A stretch of DNA of 64,000 nucleotides, from assembly GCA_017466885.1 (NCBI GenBank), contig JAFTTH010000024.1:39434-103433 (forward strand), read 5' to 3'. Below, in pieces: positions 1-8,325 of this stretch (its first letter is position 1; each line of letters starts with the position of its first letter). The position numbers and the translations under genes are program-made. The notes beneath the pieces were generated by a model, which saw nothing but the letters and a program-made list of their open reading frames with translations, did no database searches and had not been told where the DNA came from. Source of the stretch: Oscillospiraceae bacterium (GTDB lineage: Bacteria; Bacillota; Clostridia; Oscillospirales; Ruminococcaceae).

Positions 1-450
1 CCCCGGACGAAGCTCACCGTTGATCCCTGAAAGCCGCCCCTGGCAGGCATAAAGGAGAGCGTTGACCAGGGTTCCGTCCGGGTTTCCGGGCGCAGGATGG
101 ACCACCATCCCCTTGGGTTTATCCACCACCAGCAGATGCTCGTCCTCATAAAGAATATGGATGGGGATATTCTGCGGTTCCAGCCGGTATTCCTTGGGAG
201 CAGGAATGGTCAGCGTCAGCTGTTCGCCTCCCCGAAGCTTATAGTTTTTTGGGAGAACCTTTCCGCCGGAGGAAGCGTTTCCCTCCTCCAAAATACGGGC
301 GGCGGCGCTTCGGGTCAAAGGAGGAGCATCCTGCTCGGCAAAAAGCTCGGCGGCATCCTCCCCCGAGAGCCATTTATCCAGTCGAAGACCGGCAGCCGAA
401 TCGGCCGGGGAGAGGGTCAGGGTCAGTGCGGAATATTCCGGCATCGGCAT
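1..450 (-). CDS. rluD: RluD-type 23S rRNA pseudouridine synthase, N-terminal part (cut by window edge)
   Basis: The first 150 codons of a large-subunit pseudouridine synthase are present; the 3' end lies outside the window. The visible part has an S4 RNA-binding domain at about residues 15-90 (TRSAAARILEEG) followed by the start of the synthase domain (LYEDEHLLVVDKPKGMVVHP, about residues 107-126). The catalytic RLDxxTSG motif is not reached. The start ATG at 450 follows an AAAGGCGG ribosome site; a second in-frame ATG at 444 is possible. It is the last visible gene of the ylm/division cluster, directly after lspA, as is common in Firmicutes. RluD modifies 23S helix 69 in characterised bacteria; the precise target here is inferred. 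Confidence 0.85.
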   Translation of the reverse strand, partial: MPMPEYSALTLTLSPADSAAGLRLDKWLSGEDAAELFAEQDAPPLTRSAAARILEEGNASSGGKVLPKNYKLRGGEQLTLTIPAPKEYRLEPQNIPIHILYEDEHLLVVDKPKGMVVHPAPGNPDGTLVNALLYACQGRLSGINGELRPG

Positions 451-487
451 CGCCGCCTTTCGTTCAGATTGAGAGCTTCCGGCAGAA

Positions 488-533
488 AAAAGGGGAAAAC
501 GCCGCAAGGTGATTGCGGAGGCGTTTTCCCTTT
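488..533 (-). terminator. Rho-independent terminator after lspA
   Basis: On the minus strand GGGAAAACGCC pairs with GGCGTTTTCCC, an inner CCGCAA/TTGCGG extends the stem with a small bulge, and a T-run follows. It lies between lspA and rluD, only about 40 bases before the rluD start, so it may cut rather than abolish transcription into rluD. Confidence 0.75.
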
Positions 534-547
534 GGGGATGGAATCAT

Positions 548-1075
548 TCACTCCTCCCCGCCCGATAAATCGGGGGGAGGGGCTTCAGTCTCCGCCTGAG
601 CGGCTTTTTTGGTGGCACGGTCCCGAAGCTCGGTGCGAATCACGTGCAATAGCAACAGTGCCGTGCCGATCACAACACAGCAGTCTGCCAAATTGAAAAT
701 AGCAAAGTTAATGATCCGGACATCCACATAGTCCACAACGAAACCGCGGAAAATCCGGTCAATTAAATTGCCGATCCCTCCCGCAACAATCAAAGTCAGG
801 GAGGTGGCCAACAACGGAGCCTTTACCCGTCCACTGCAAAGGTAGATAAGAAGCCCCAAAAGCACCACTGACGTTACACCGATCAGAAGCCACTTTTGCC
901 CCTGCATCGAGCCGAAGGCGGCGCCGAGATTTTGCAAATAGGTAATATGGAGAACACCGTTCCAGAGGGGAATGGTGTCTCCTACCTGCATTTGGGTATC
1001 AACAATGTATTTGATCCATTGGTCAGCACCGATCAGCACCAGCGCCGACACAAGACAAATGATAATGGCGAACAT
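548..1075 (-). CDS. lspA: Lipoprotein signal peptidase (signal peptidase II)
   Basis: A 175-aa polytopic membrane aspartyl protease that removes the signal peptide of diacylglyceryl-modified prolipoproteins. The family motifs are visible: NLGAAFG near residue 50, GNLIDRIFRGFVVDY near 101-115 with the first catalytic Asp, and FNLADCCVVIG near 127 with the second. Length is close to the usual 150-175 aa; an acidic tail of about 20 residues follows the last membrane segment. The ATG at 1075 has CGGAGG eight bases upstream. It sits between divIVA and rluD, the conserved Firmicutes order. Several lipoproteins encoded in this window are expected substrates. Confidence 0.95.
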   Translation of the reverse strand: MFAIIICLVSALVLIGADQWIKYIVDTQMQVGDTIPLWNGVLHITYLQNLGAAFGSMQGQKWLLIGVTSVVLLGLLIYLCSGRVKAPLLATSLTLIVAGGIGNLIDRIFRGFVVDYVDVRIINFAIFNLADCCVVIGTALLLLHVIRTELRDRATKKAAQAETEAPPPDLSGGEE

Positions 1076-1107
1076 GAATATCCTCCGAGGATTTCCTTCC
1101 GAAACGA

Positions 1108-1860
1108 TCAGCCGTCATCCCGGAGGTTATAGTTCTCTCCGAACTTCAGATCCCGGTAGCGAAGGCTGCGAAATGCCTCCTGAGCGGGCTTGACCGGCTC
1201 TTCTGCAATCTCTTCTTCCTCCGGCTGAGGGGCGGGAGCTTCTTCGACGATCTCCTCTTCCGGCTCCTGGACGGCAGGCTCATCAGCAACCGCTTCTTCC
1301 TCTGCGGGAGCGGCGACAACCTCTTCCTCCTCGGTAAAGGCCGGCTTGAAGGTGATGTTTTCCTTTTCGGCATTCTCCATCTCCTGCGGCAGACGGTTAA
1401 TCAGCTCAATATGGGCCGAGTAGAGGGAAATCAGCTGGTTTTTGAAGGAGGAAACCTCTCTCTTGATCCGGGCAAGGCGGGCTTCCTGCTGCTTAATGCT
1501 TTCTTCCGCGTTAGAGATCATTGTCTCTGATTTGATGGTGGCATCCCGGAGCATAAACTCCGACTTCTGGGTGGCTTCTTTGATCATGGTCTCCGCATTG
1601 GCGCGAGCCTCTTTGACAACGCTGTCTCCCAGCCGCTGGGCGCCGAGAAGGGCATTGCGGAGGTTATCCTCATCTTTGCGGTACTCCTCGATTTTTTCCG
1701 CCAGAATCTCCAGCTTCCGCTGCAGAGTGGCATTTTCACTCTCCATTGCGTCAATGGAAGCGGCAACCTGGAGAAGGAAGGCGTCAACCTCGTCAGCGCG
1801 GTAGCCGGCGCGGCCGCTCTTTTCAAACCGCTTATTTTTAATGTTTGCGGATGTCAGCAT
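1108..1860 (-). CDS. divIVA: DivIVA-family cell division/polar scaffold protein
   Basis: A 250-aa protein with the DivIVA N-terminal lipid-binding segment (residues 1-35, ending GYRADEVDAFL), a coiled coil at about 35-165 rich in heptads and Glu/Lys/Arg, and a long acidic Pro/Glu/Ala tail (about 170-235). DivIVA proteins bind curved membrane and recruit division, septum-placement or sporulation proteins. The acidic tail is longer than in Bacillus DivIVA and ends in a basic/aromatic segment (FRSLRYRDLKFGENY). The start at 1860 has GAGGTG upstream. It follows ylmH by 22 bases, in the standard sepF-ylmH-divIVA order. Confidence 0.93.
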   Translation of the reverse strand: MLTSANIKNKRFEKSGRAGYRADEVDAFLLQVAASIDAMESENATLQRKLEILAEKIEEYRKDEDNLRNALLGAQRLGDSVVKEARANAETMIKEATQKSEFMLRDATIKSETMISNAEESIKQQEARLARIKREVSSFKNQLISLYSAHIELINRLPQEMENAEKENITFKPAFTEEEEVVAAPAEEEAVADEPAVQEPEEEIVEEAPAPQPEEEEIAEEPVKPAQEAFRSLRYRDLKFGENYNLRDDG

Positions 1861-1882
1861 AATAAAAACACCTCATTATATA

Positions 1883-2644
1883 TTATATATATTTTTTAAT
1901 ACGAATGGATAAACGCCCCTTTTTTGTTTGGGGGCCGAGGATATCGAGGATAAACTTGCCGCATCCGCGGACGGAAATCTTATCACCGGCCTTAAGCCGG
2001 ACATCACAATCACAGACCACCACCGAGTTGACCGAAACCAACCCGCCTTCAATCAGAGAAACGGCTCCCGAGCGGCTCTTTGAGCAGAGAAACGCCACGG
2101 CGCAATCCAACCGTTCACTGGCAATGACCCCGCTTCTCTCCTCAAATTTCGGCTCCAGCAAGGAGAGCTTGGGAGTGCCGACCTCCGCGTGAACACCCTC
2201 TCTGCCAATCTGATCCAGCTCCCGGCAAATCTGCTCTGCCAGGTGAGAGAGAACGAAAACAGACCCTTCACCCTCGGCGATCAGAATATCCCCAACGCTT
2301 TCCCGGGTGATTTTCCGGCTCATCAGCGCGCCGAGGATATCCCGGTGGGAAAGGGTGGCGGACTTGCGCCAGGAAAGGTTAATGGCAGAAATGGGAAATT
2401 CCTCGGGAGCAGGCTCCATCCAATCGGGGAAAAAGCCCAGAACCCGCCGCTCGGCATCCTCATAGCCGCCGAAAAGCTGGGCGCCGGGCATCCGGGAAAG
2501 CATCGGCAGAAGAAGACTCAGCTGATGCTCGTCCAGAAACGCGGTGAACTTGGGAATGCCCCGGTCAGAGCAGATCCGTTCCGCGTCAGCGATCCGGGAG
2601 AGAAAAAGCTTGTCCTCCCGGGAAAGGGATGGGTCCTGGTGCAT
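1883..2644 (-). CDS. ylmH: YlmH-family S4-domain RNA-binding protein
   Basis: A 253-aa protein matching YlmH: an alpha/beta N-terminal region (SRIADAERICSDRGIPKFTAFLD) and a C-terminal S4 domain at about residues 175-235 (SKSRSGAVSLIEGGLVSVNS). Work in Bacillus links YlmH to binding stalled 50S subunits in ribosome-associated quality control; that role here is inferred. Its start codon overlaps the sepF stop in an ATGA arrangement, which indicates translational coupling. It is flanked by sepF and divIVA. Confidence 0.9.
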   Translation of the reverse strand: MHQDPSLSREDKLFLSRIADAERICSDRGIPKFTAFLDEHQLSLLLPMLSRMPGAQLFGGYEDAERRVLGFFPDWMEPAPEEFPISAINLSWRKSATLSHRDILGALMSRKITRESVGDILIAEGEGSVFVLSHLAEQICRELDQIGREGVHAEVGTPKLSLLEPKFEERSGVIASERLDCAVAFLCSKSRSGAVSLIEGGLVSVNSVVVCDCDVRLKAGDKISVRGCGKFILDILGPQTKKGRLSIRIKKYI

Positions 2645-3099
2645 CAGAAGTAGACACCGCTGCTTTCCAGCTCGTCCAGAAGGTCGCCCTGGAGATCAAC
2701 GTTATAAGGAGTGATGATAAAGGTCGAGGCGGCAACCCGCTTGATCTGACCGTTGTTGGCATAAGCCACACCGCTGAGGAAGTCCACCAGCCGGCGGGAA
2801 ACATCCTTATTGGTGGATTCCAGATTGAGAACCACCGTTCTCTTGGAGTTGAGATGGTCGGCGATCGAGCTTGCGTCCTCAAACCGCTCCGGCTTGACAA
2901 GAATGACCTGAAGCTGGGTGGTGGCGTGAATATTCACAACGCGGTTTTTCCGTCCGCCGGTATCCTCTGCGTAGCTGGCTTCTTCGTCAAAGGCCTTTTT
3001 GCGGAAGGGGAGCTCCTCCTGATCGTAACCGTTTTCGTTTTCCACGGGATCGGTTTCTTCAGCGCCGAGAACCTCTCTGATCTTGTTCATAAATCCCAT
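2644..3099 (-). CDS. sepF: SepF cell division protein
   Basis: A 151-aa cytoplasmic FtsZ anchor. It has a short amphipathic N-terminus (MGFMNKIREVLG) fitting the membrane-targeting helix, an acidic variable linker to about residue 50, and the SepF core at about 65-145 (VILVKPERFEDASSIADHL and VVLNLE, then VDFLSGVAYANNGQIKRV). Length matches the family. GGAGG precedes the ATG at 3099. Its stop overlaps the ylmH start; yggS lies directly upstream, the usual yggS-sepF-ylmH order. Confidence 0.95.
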   Translation of the reverse strand: MGFMNKIREVLGAEETDPVENENGYDQEELPFRKKAFDEEASYAEDTGGRKNRVVNIHATTQLQVILVKPERFEDASSIADHLNSKRTVVLNLESTNKDVSRRLVDFLSGVAYANNGQIKRVAASTFIITPYNVDLQGDLLDELESSGVYF

Positions 3100-3123
3100 C
3101 GTGCAGTACCTCCATTTATTTTA

Positions 3124-3849
3124 TTAGTAGATCCGTTCACCGAATAAAATTCTTCCCAGCCGCAGGACCGTCGAACCGTGTCGGACGGCGGAGAGAAAAT
3201 CGTGGGACATTCCCATCGATAAAACATCCATATCTATATTATCAATGTTTTTTGCCCGAATGTCAAGTAAAAGGGCGTGTGTTTTGTCAAAAAAGCTCTC
3301 GACAACTTTCTCATCCTCGCAATAAGGGGGGATGGTCATCAAGCCCCGGAGGTGGATCCCCGGAATTTCAGCCATCTGACGGATCAGCTCCTCCGCTGCG
3401 AAAGGGGCGATTCCGCCCTTGGATTCCTCCCCACCGATATTGATCTCACAGAGAATATCCGTTACAACGCCGGCGGCAACGCTCCGCTTTCCGATCTCCT
3501 CGGCCAACCGGAGAGAGTCTACCGACTCGATCATTTCCACCTTCCCGACGATATACTTGACCTTATTGGTCTGCAAACCGCCGATAAAATGAATATGAGA
3601 TCCGGCCCGGTAGCTTTCGTACTTGGAAAGCATCTCCTGGACCCGGTTTTCTCCCAGCAGGGTGATCCCCTTTTCAATGGCGAGATTGACCTTCTCGGGA
3701 GGGACTGTTTTGGTAACAGCCATCAGAGAAATCTCGGAGGGATCCCGTCCTGCCCGGATGGCTTCCTCGGCAATGGCATCCCGAATGGCATCGATCCGGT
3801 CGGGGAAGGGGATCCGGATGAAATCGTTAGTTAATGGGTTTATTATCAT
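3124..3849 (-). CDS. yggS: YggS/YlmE-family PLP-binding homeostasis protein
   Basis: A 241-aa TIM-barrel protein that binds pyridoxal phosphate and helps control vitamin B6 and amino-acid pools. The PLP lysine region is visible as LMAVTKTVPPE, followed by LGENRVQE, HFIGGLQTNK and, near the C-terminus, SMGMSHDF. I chose the ATG at 3849 because GGAAAGGA lies just upstream; an in-frame ATG at 3882 would add 11 residues inside the preceding gene. Even with this start the gene overlaps the HlyD-like gene by 23 bases. It is the first gene of the yggS-sepF-ylmH-divIVA group. Confidence 0.92.
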   Translation of the reverse strand: MIINPLTNDFIRIPFPDRIDAIRDAIAEEAIRAGRDPSEISLMAVTKTVPPEKVNLAIEKGITLLGENRVQEMLSKYESYRAGSHIHFIGGLQTNKVKYIVGKVEMIESVDSLRLAEEIGKRSVAAGVVTDILCEINIGGEESKGGIAPFAAEELIRQMAEIPGIHLRGLMTIPPYCEDEKVVESFFDKTHALLLDIRAKNIDNIDMDVLSMGMSHDFLSAVRHGSTVLRLGRILFGERIY

Positions 3850-5038
3850 AAAGATCCTTTCCTTCCACAACAACCTCATCATAAAGCTTCAGGCTACCCG
3901 AATCGGCACCCACCGAGCAGATGAAAAATTCGTCGTTTTCGTATAATATATCTACCTTGCGGAAGCGCAAGGCATTGCCCAGAATTACGAAAACACCGGT
4001 CTGACCGTCCTCAATTCGGAGGGCAGATTTATCGATCCGGAGTCCTTCATAGGAGGCGGTAATCACAGTCGCCTTTGCGGTGCGCATCCGGGCCGGCTCC
4101 TGCGCCATATAGCTACATTGGAATACCACCAGGAATTTGCCATCCTCCACCGGGCTGATCTGCTGAACCGTTCCGGTAATGGCTTTTCCCGAGGAAAAAC
4201 CGAAATCCAGGGTAATCTTCCGCCCCGGAGCAAAACGCTCCAGATGAGCTTCCTCAAAGGTTGCCGCATAATACCAATCGGTGGAATAAATCAGCCGACC
4301 CGAGGAGCGGGGAGAGGGAGCGGCATCCGTTTCCATCAAAGCCTTCAGCGATGATGGGGTCAGGGTGGAAATATCCGCTTTCGAAAGGACCTTTTCCAGT
4401 CCGTCCGACACCGAGGAATAATATCCCGGCTGGGGCGCAGAAAAGGTGCGGAGGGTGGAACCCAGTTGCTTTTTTATTGCATCTGCTTCCTTTTGGAGAG
4501 CAGAAACAGCCTCTGAAAAATCCTCTACCATTCCGGTGGCGATCTGCAGCCGGTTCATGGATAAAAGCAGATCGTCCCGGCTGTCAGCCAGGCCGGAGAG
4601 ATTTGCAGATTCTCCCATCTGCAGCAGAAGCTGCATCTGATTGCGGATCTGGGCTTCCAGCGTATCAGGCAGGGTGGTCTGAACGCCTCCCACCGATTGG
4701 GCCCGCTCCAGCAGGGCGATTTCCTCCTCGATCCGGGAAAGTCTTGCCCGCCGGGCAATGTCCTCCTCCGAACCGTAAACTGAGAGGTAGCTATCTCCCT
4801 TGGCCAGCTTTCCACCGTCCGCCACCAGGTAGCAGGCGATTCCCGAAAAATCAGCGGTCAGTTCCTCTTCCTGCCGGATAATAACACCCTCGCAGTTGAT
4901 GGAATCGTTATATGTATAATTGTGGGCCTCAATGGTGCGGTATGGCTGCCATACCACCGAAACGATCTGATACCCCACATAAAAAAGCAAAAAAAGGGAA
5001 AGCAGGGCTCCAACGATTTTTGTGGCAAAATTGTTCAC
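3827..5038 (-). CDS. HlyD-family-like single-pass membrane protein of the ylm cluster
   Basis: A 403-aa protein with an N-terminal membrane anchor (about residues 8-28, VGALLSLFLLFYVGYQ), a half-lipoyl-like strand region (NCEGVIIRQEEELTA and ACYLVADGGKLAKGDSYLSVYG), a coiled coil (about 95-190) and a C-terminal beta-rich part (FAPGRKITLDFGFSSG). This layout matches membrane-fusion or adaptor proteins of the HlyD type. No partner pump is encoded nearby. A gene of this kind often sits ahead of yggS-sepF in Clostridia, so a role with the division or cell-wall machinery is possible but unproven. The start is GTG at 5038 with AAAGGGGAAG upstream. Confidence 0.7.
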   Translation of the reverse strand: MNNFATKIVGALLSLFLLFYVGYQIVSVVWQPYRTIEAHNYTYNDSINCEGVIIRQEEELTADFSGIACYLVADGGKLAKGDSYLSVYGSEEDIARRARLSRIEEEIALLERAQSVGGVQTTLPDTLEAQIRNQMQLLLQMGESANLSGLADSRDDLLLSMNRLQIATGMVEDFSEAVSALQKEADAIKKQLGSTLRTFSAPQPGYYSSVSDGLEKVLSKADISTLTPSSLKALMETDAAPSPRSSGRLIYSTDWYYAATFEEAHLERFAPGRKITLDFGFSSGKAITGTVQQISPVEDGKFLVVFQCSYMAQEPARMRTAKATVITASYEGLRIDKSALRIEDGQTGVFVILGNALRFRKVDILYENDEFFICSVGADSGSLKLYDEVVVEGKDLYDNKPIN

Positions 5039-5089
5039 ACTGCTTCCCCTTTCTTTAGTTGAATGCTCTTCCTCCGAGGGACTCTTTTT

Positions 5090-5332
5090 TTACTCCTCGG
5101 TAAACTCCTCGTCCTCCTCCGAATAGGCAATCGGTCTGGAGGGTGTGATGGTGGAAATGGCGTGCTTGTAAACCATGCTCTGCTTTCCATCGCTGTCCAG
5201 GACGACGACATAACTGTCGAACCCTTTCACAACGCCCTTGAATTGGAACCCGTTGGTCAGATAGATGGTCAGCGGGACCCGTTCCTTCCGGGCTCGGTTG
5301 AGAAAGCTGTCCTGCAGGTTCAGGTTTTTCAT
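5090..5332 (-). CDS. hfq: RNA chaperone Hfq
   Basis: An 80-aa Sm-like protein that forms a hexamer and binds small RNAs and mRNAs. Sm1 is visible as [21 protein letters not shown] with the conserved Gln and Asn, followed by [18 protein letters not shown]; Sm2 has the YKHAIST motif. A short acidic tail ([10 protein letters not shown]) ends the protein. The ATG at 5332 is preceded by AGAAAGGAAAG; a longer reading frame upstream would place 26 unrelated residues before the conserved start. It lies directly after miaA, the order known from many bacteria. Confidence 0.95.
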   Translation of the reverse strand: MKNLNLQDSFLNRARKERVPLTIYLTNGFQFKGVVKGFDSYVVVLDSDGKQSMVYKHAISTITPSRPIAYSEEDEEFTEE

Positions 5333-5374
5333 GACTACCACTTTCCTTTCTGTTTTTCGGGGTCCGGAACCTCC

Positions 5375-5437
5375 GCGAAAAACCACGAAAAAAAGGGCTG
5401 CCGGACACACCGGCGGGGATCACGAAAACCCCCGCTT
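5375..5437 (-). other. Structured spacer between miaA and hfq
   Basis: On the minus strand GCGGGG pairs with CCCCGC across an 11-base loop, then GCCGG/CCGGC is followed by AGCCC and seven T residues. This could be a weak terminator or attenuator that lowers hfq transcription from the miaA side. No clear promoter was found in the remaining space. Confidence 0.35.
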
Positions 5438-6412
5438 TTACGGGAGGACCCGTTGTCCTTCATTATACCATACTTTCTTTTGATTTTCTATACGGGAAAG
5501 GGTAATTTTCAAAAAATATTCATAATGTTCATAATCATCCCGGAAAATGGGCTGGGCAGACTCCTCCCGGGCAAACCAGGTCAACTGACGCTTGGCATAG
5601 TTCCGGGTGGCCTGCTTGAGCCGGGCGGCAGAAGCCTCCAGGGGCTCCAGTCCGTCCAGGTAAGGATAAAGCTCTTTATGGCCAATGGCGTTTTTGGCCG
5701 TATTCGAAAGGGGAAGCTTCCGGGTGGCCTGCGCTTCCTCCAGCAACCCATTTTCCAGCATAATATCCACCCGCCGGTCGATGCGGTCGTAAAGGATCCC
5801 CCGGTCCCGGTAGGTCAGCAGAAAGAAACAGGGATCGTAAATCGGCGGTGCCGAAGCAGCTTCCTGCTGGCGGCTGCTCATAGGCTCTCCGGTGCTGATA
5901 CAGACCTCCAGCGCCCGCACCACCCGCACGATATTATTGGGATGAATCCGCGCTGCAGAGACGGGATCCAGCTCCTCCAGCCGCCGGTGAAGCGCCACGG
6001 CGCCTTCCTTTTTGGCGTATTCTCCCAGCTCTGCCCGAAGATCGGTATGCTCATCCTCCTGGCCGAACTGGATATTCTGCAGAAGAGAGCGGATGTAAAG
6101 CCCGGTGCCGCCGCAAAGGATGGGAATCATCCCGCGGGCATGAATATCGGCGATTGCCTCCCGGGCGAGGGCACAATAATCGGCAGTGCTGAAGCTGACG
6201 GAGAGGTCGATTCGGCTGATCAGATGATGGGGGATCCCTCCCATCTCCTCGGGCGTCGGCTTGGCGGAGGCGATGTCCATCCCCCGGTAAAGCTGCATTG
6301 AGTCGGCAGAAACGATCTCCGACCCGATTGCTTTGGCAATATCCACAGCAAGCTGTGTTTTTCCAGAGGCGGTTGGCCCGCCAATCACGATCAGGGGAAT
6401 CCGTCCGGACAT
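5438..6412 (-). CDS. miaA: tRNA dimethylallyltransferase
   Basis: A 324-aa enzyme that transfers a dimethylallyl group to N6 of A37 in tRNAs reading UNN codons. The P-loop GPTASGKT (residues 12-19), the substrate motif SADSMQLYRGMDIASAKP (about 37-54) and the HHLISRIDLS segment are typical, as is GGTGLYIRSLL (about 100). Length is standard. AAAGGAGG precedes the ATG at 6412. It is followed by hfq, a widely conserved pair, and preceded by an AAA ATPase gene. Confidence 0.95.
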   Translation of the reverse strand: MSGRIPLIVIGGPTASGKTQLAVDIAKAIGSEIVSADSMQLYRGMDIASAKPTPEEMGGIPHHLISRIDLSVSFSTADYCALAREAIADIHARGMIPILCGGTGLYIRSLLQNIQFGQEDEHTDLRAELGEYAKKEGAVALHRRLEELDPVSAARIHPNNIVRVVRALEVCISTGEPMSSRQQEAASAPPIYDPCFFLLTYRDRGILYDRIDRRVDIMLENGLLEEAQATRKLPLSNTAKNAIGHKELYPYLDGLEPLEASAARLKQATRNYAKRQLTWFAREESAQPIFRDDYEHYEYFLKITLSRIENQKKVWYNEGQRVLP

Positions 6413-6435
6413 ATCAGGTCAACCTCCTTTTGTTG

Positions 6436-7206
6436 TTATCGGGGAGGAAGCTCCCCGGTCAGATGCTTCAGATAAATTTCCGGCTCCTCCAAAAAGCTCC
6501 GGGTCAGTCGGTAATGCTCCGTTTGGGTATAGTGGCAGAGCCGGATTCCATCCTCTCCCAGCCAGAAAAGCTCTGAATGGGGACAGGCCATAAGAATGGG
6601 GGAGTGGGTTGCAATCAAAAATTGAGAGCCTTCTGCCGCCAATGTGCAGATCCGCTCCAGCAAGGCCAGAAGACGGGAAGGAGAGAGGGCGGCCTCCGGC
6701 TCATCCAAAATGTAAAGTCCGTTTCCGCCGAACCGTTCCACCACAAGGGTTAAAAAAGCCTCCCCGTGGGAAAGGGTGTGGAGAGATTTTCCGCCGTAGG
6801 ACATAGAAATAGGCGGCGCGGCGGCTGGAATCTCATCCAGCCGGTCAATGTAAGAGGTGGCGTTGTAAAAGCTTTCCGCCCGGAGAAAAAATCCGTCCCG
6901 GGGACGGCGATAGCCCCGCAAAAGGGTCAGATGCCGGTAAAAGCCCGAATGGGTCTCGGCGGTGGCAAAGGAAAAGTTTCGGCTTCCTCCCTCGGGGTTA
7001 AAGCCGGCCGCAACGGCAATTCCTTCAATCAGGGTGGATTTGCCCATTCCGTTTTCCCCGGCAAAGAAGGTGATGGGCGCAGAAAAGGTCAGGCCTTCTT
7101 TTGCAATCTGTTGCAGGGCGGGAATGGCAGAATAGTATTCCCCTTGGGGCAATGCCTCGCAGGATAATCCGGTAAGAAAGTGCCGGGAAAGGGTGGAATG
7201 CTCCAT
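6436..7206 (-). CDS. AAA-family ATPase of the ABC/RecF-like class
   Basis: A 256-aa soluble ATPase. Walker A is FFAGENGMGKST (about residues 47-58), an ABC-signature-like TLSHGEA lies near 143-149, Walker B is LYILDEPEAALSP (about 163-175) and a His switch is seen in IATHSPIL. This matches the compact stand-alone AAA_21-type ATPases with no fused nuclease or transport domain. The cellular role is unknown. It ends 23 bases before miaA and starts after the FemAB-like gene, so the genes may be co-transcribed. Confidence 0.8.
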   Translation of the reverse strand: MEHSTLSRHFLTGLSCEALPQGEYYSAIPALQQIAKEGLTFSAPITFFAGENGMGKSTLIEGIAVAAGFNPEGGSRNFSFATAETHSGFYRHLTLLRGYRRPRDGFFLRAESFYNATSYIDRLDEIPAAAPPISMSYGGKSLHTLSHGEAFLTLVVERFGGNGLYILDEPEAALSPSRLLALLERICTLAAEGSQFLIATHSPILMACPHSELFWLGEDGIRLCHYTQTEHYRLTRSFLEEPEIYLKHLTGELPPR

Positions 7207-7223
7207 TGTGCGGCTCGCCCCTT

Positions 7224-8285
7224 TCAGCTACGGCTCTGTCTGGACCGGCCCAGACGGAGCTTTGCGGCCTTGACCTTGGGCAGCAGTGAAACGAATCCGG
7301 TGTAAATTACCGGGTTGAAAACAAAATCCAGCTCCCCAACATACTCGGTGACTCCCACGCTTCTGCAGAAGCCTTCCTTGAACTTAAAAAGTCCGTTTTC
7401 TTTGGTCAGCTCGTAAACGCCGCCGAAATCGTAGATCTTCTTGCCCAGCTCCAGACCCCAGCGGATCATGCTGTCCTGCATGGCGTAATTGGGCATCAGA
7501 TTCCGTTTTTCGTTGGAGGAGGCGCCGTAAATATACCACATCTTTTCTCCGTAATTGAGAGCGATGGCGGCCGAAAGAGCCTCTCCCTCGTGCTCGGCAA
7601 CGTAAACCCGGAGCATCTCCCCGGGAAATGCCTCCAGCATCCGCTGGAAATATGCCAGGGGACGTCCTGCAATTTTATCCCGCAGCGCGGTCACACGGTT
7701 CAGCTCATAGAAGGTCTCAAGATCTGCCGGATCGCGGGAATACCGCACCGTAACACCCTTTCGCGCGGCGTAACGAATATTATACCGGGTCTTTTCACTA
7801 TAAGAGGAGAGAAGCTCCTCATAGCTTTTTCCGCCAATGGGAAGCACCATATTAAAGCGGGGCTGGATGGTATCGTGAGCATCCAACTGGTGCCCCCGCA
7901 CCCGGAAGCCGGCCTCCCGATACCGGGCAACGGCCTCCTCTGACCATTTGACCTCCGGATCCAGCCGCAATGCAAAGCAATGCCGCGCCTTCAAAGCGGG
8001 GGTTGCCTCCCGAATCAGCTGAAGAATCGCCTGGGTATCCTCCGGATCGCAAACCGGACCCTTGGGAGCGTAGGCGAGGGTCAGTCCTCCGCCGCAGGGC
8101 TTGAGAAGGAGGCTCATCGCACCGGTAATCTGCCCCTCCTTTTCGGTATAAACACACAGAGAACCCCACCCCTCCTTTACCTCTGCCCAGAGACGGTCCT
8201 GGGTAGCGGAGGCAAAAGGGGAGGTACGGATAAACGCATCATATCTTGCAACGTCCTCAGCATTCTGCAACGATAAAACGGGCAT
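7224..8285 (-). CDS. FemAB/FemX-family peptidoglycan bridge aminoacyltransferase
   Basis: A 353-aa protein with tandem GNAT-like folds as in Fem ligases, which add amino acids from aminoacyl-tRNA to the stem peptide of lipid II. Recognisable parts are TRYNIRYAARKGVTV (about 165-180), LAYFQRMLEAFPGEMLRVYVAEHEGEAL split over about 210-240, YGASSNEKRNLMPNYAMQD (about 262-280) and FGGVYE with a late FKEGFC motif. It has no membrane segment, consistent with a cytoplasmic enzyme. AAAGGAAG precedes the ATG at 8285. Which residue is added cannot be read from sequence. Confidence 0.85.
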   Translation of the reverse strand: MPVLSLQNAEDVARYDAFIRTSPFASATQDRLWAEVKEGWGSLCVYTEKEGQITGAMSLLLKPCGGGLTLAYAPKGPVCDPEDTQAILQLIREATPALKARHCFALRLDPEVKWSEEAVARYREAGFRVRGHQLDAHDTIQPRFNMVLPIGGKSYEELLSSYSEKTRYNIRYAARKGVTVRYSRDPADLETFYELNRVTALRDKIAGRPLAYFQRMLEAFPGEMLRVYVAEHEGEALSAAIALNYGEKMWYIYGASSNEKRNLMPNYAMQDSMIRWGLELGKKIYDFGGVYELTKENGLFKFKEGFCRSVGVTEYVGELDFVFNPVIYTGFVSLLPKVKAAKLRLGRSRQSRS

Positions 8286-8325
8286 AAAATAATCTTCCTT
8301 TCAGCAAAGAAAATCACGGTCAGTC

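Noticed and set aside
5063..6301. A 412-codon plus-strand frame
   Set aside because: It is opposite hfq and miaA, both certain.
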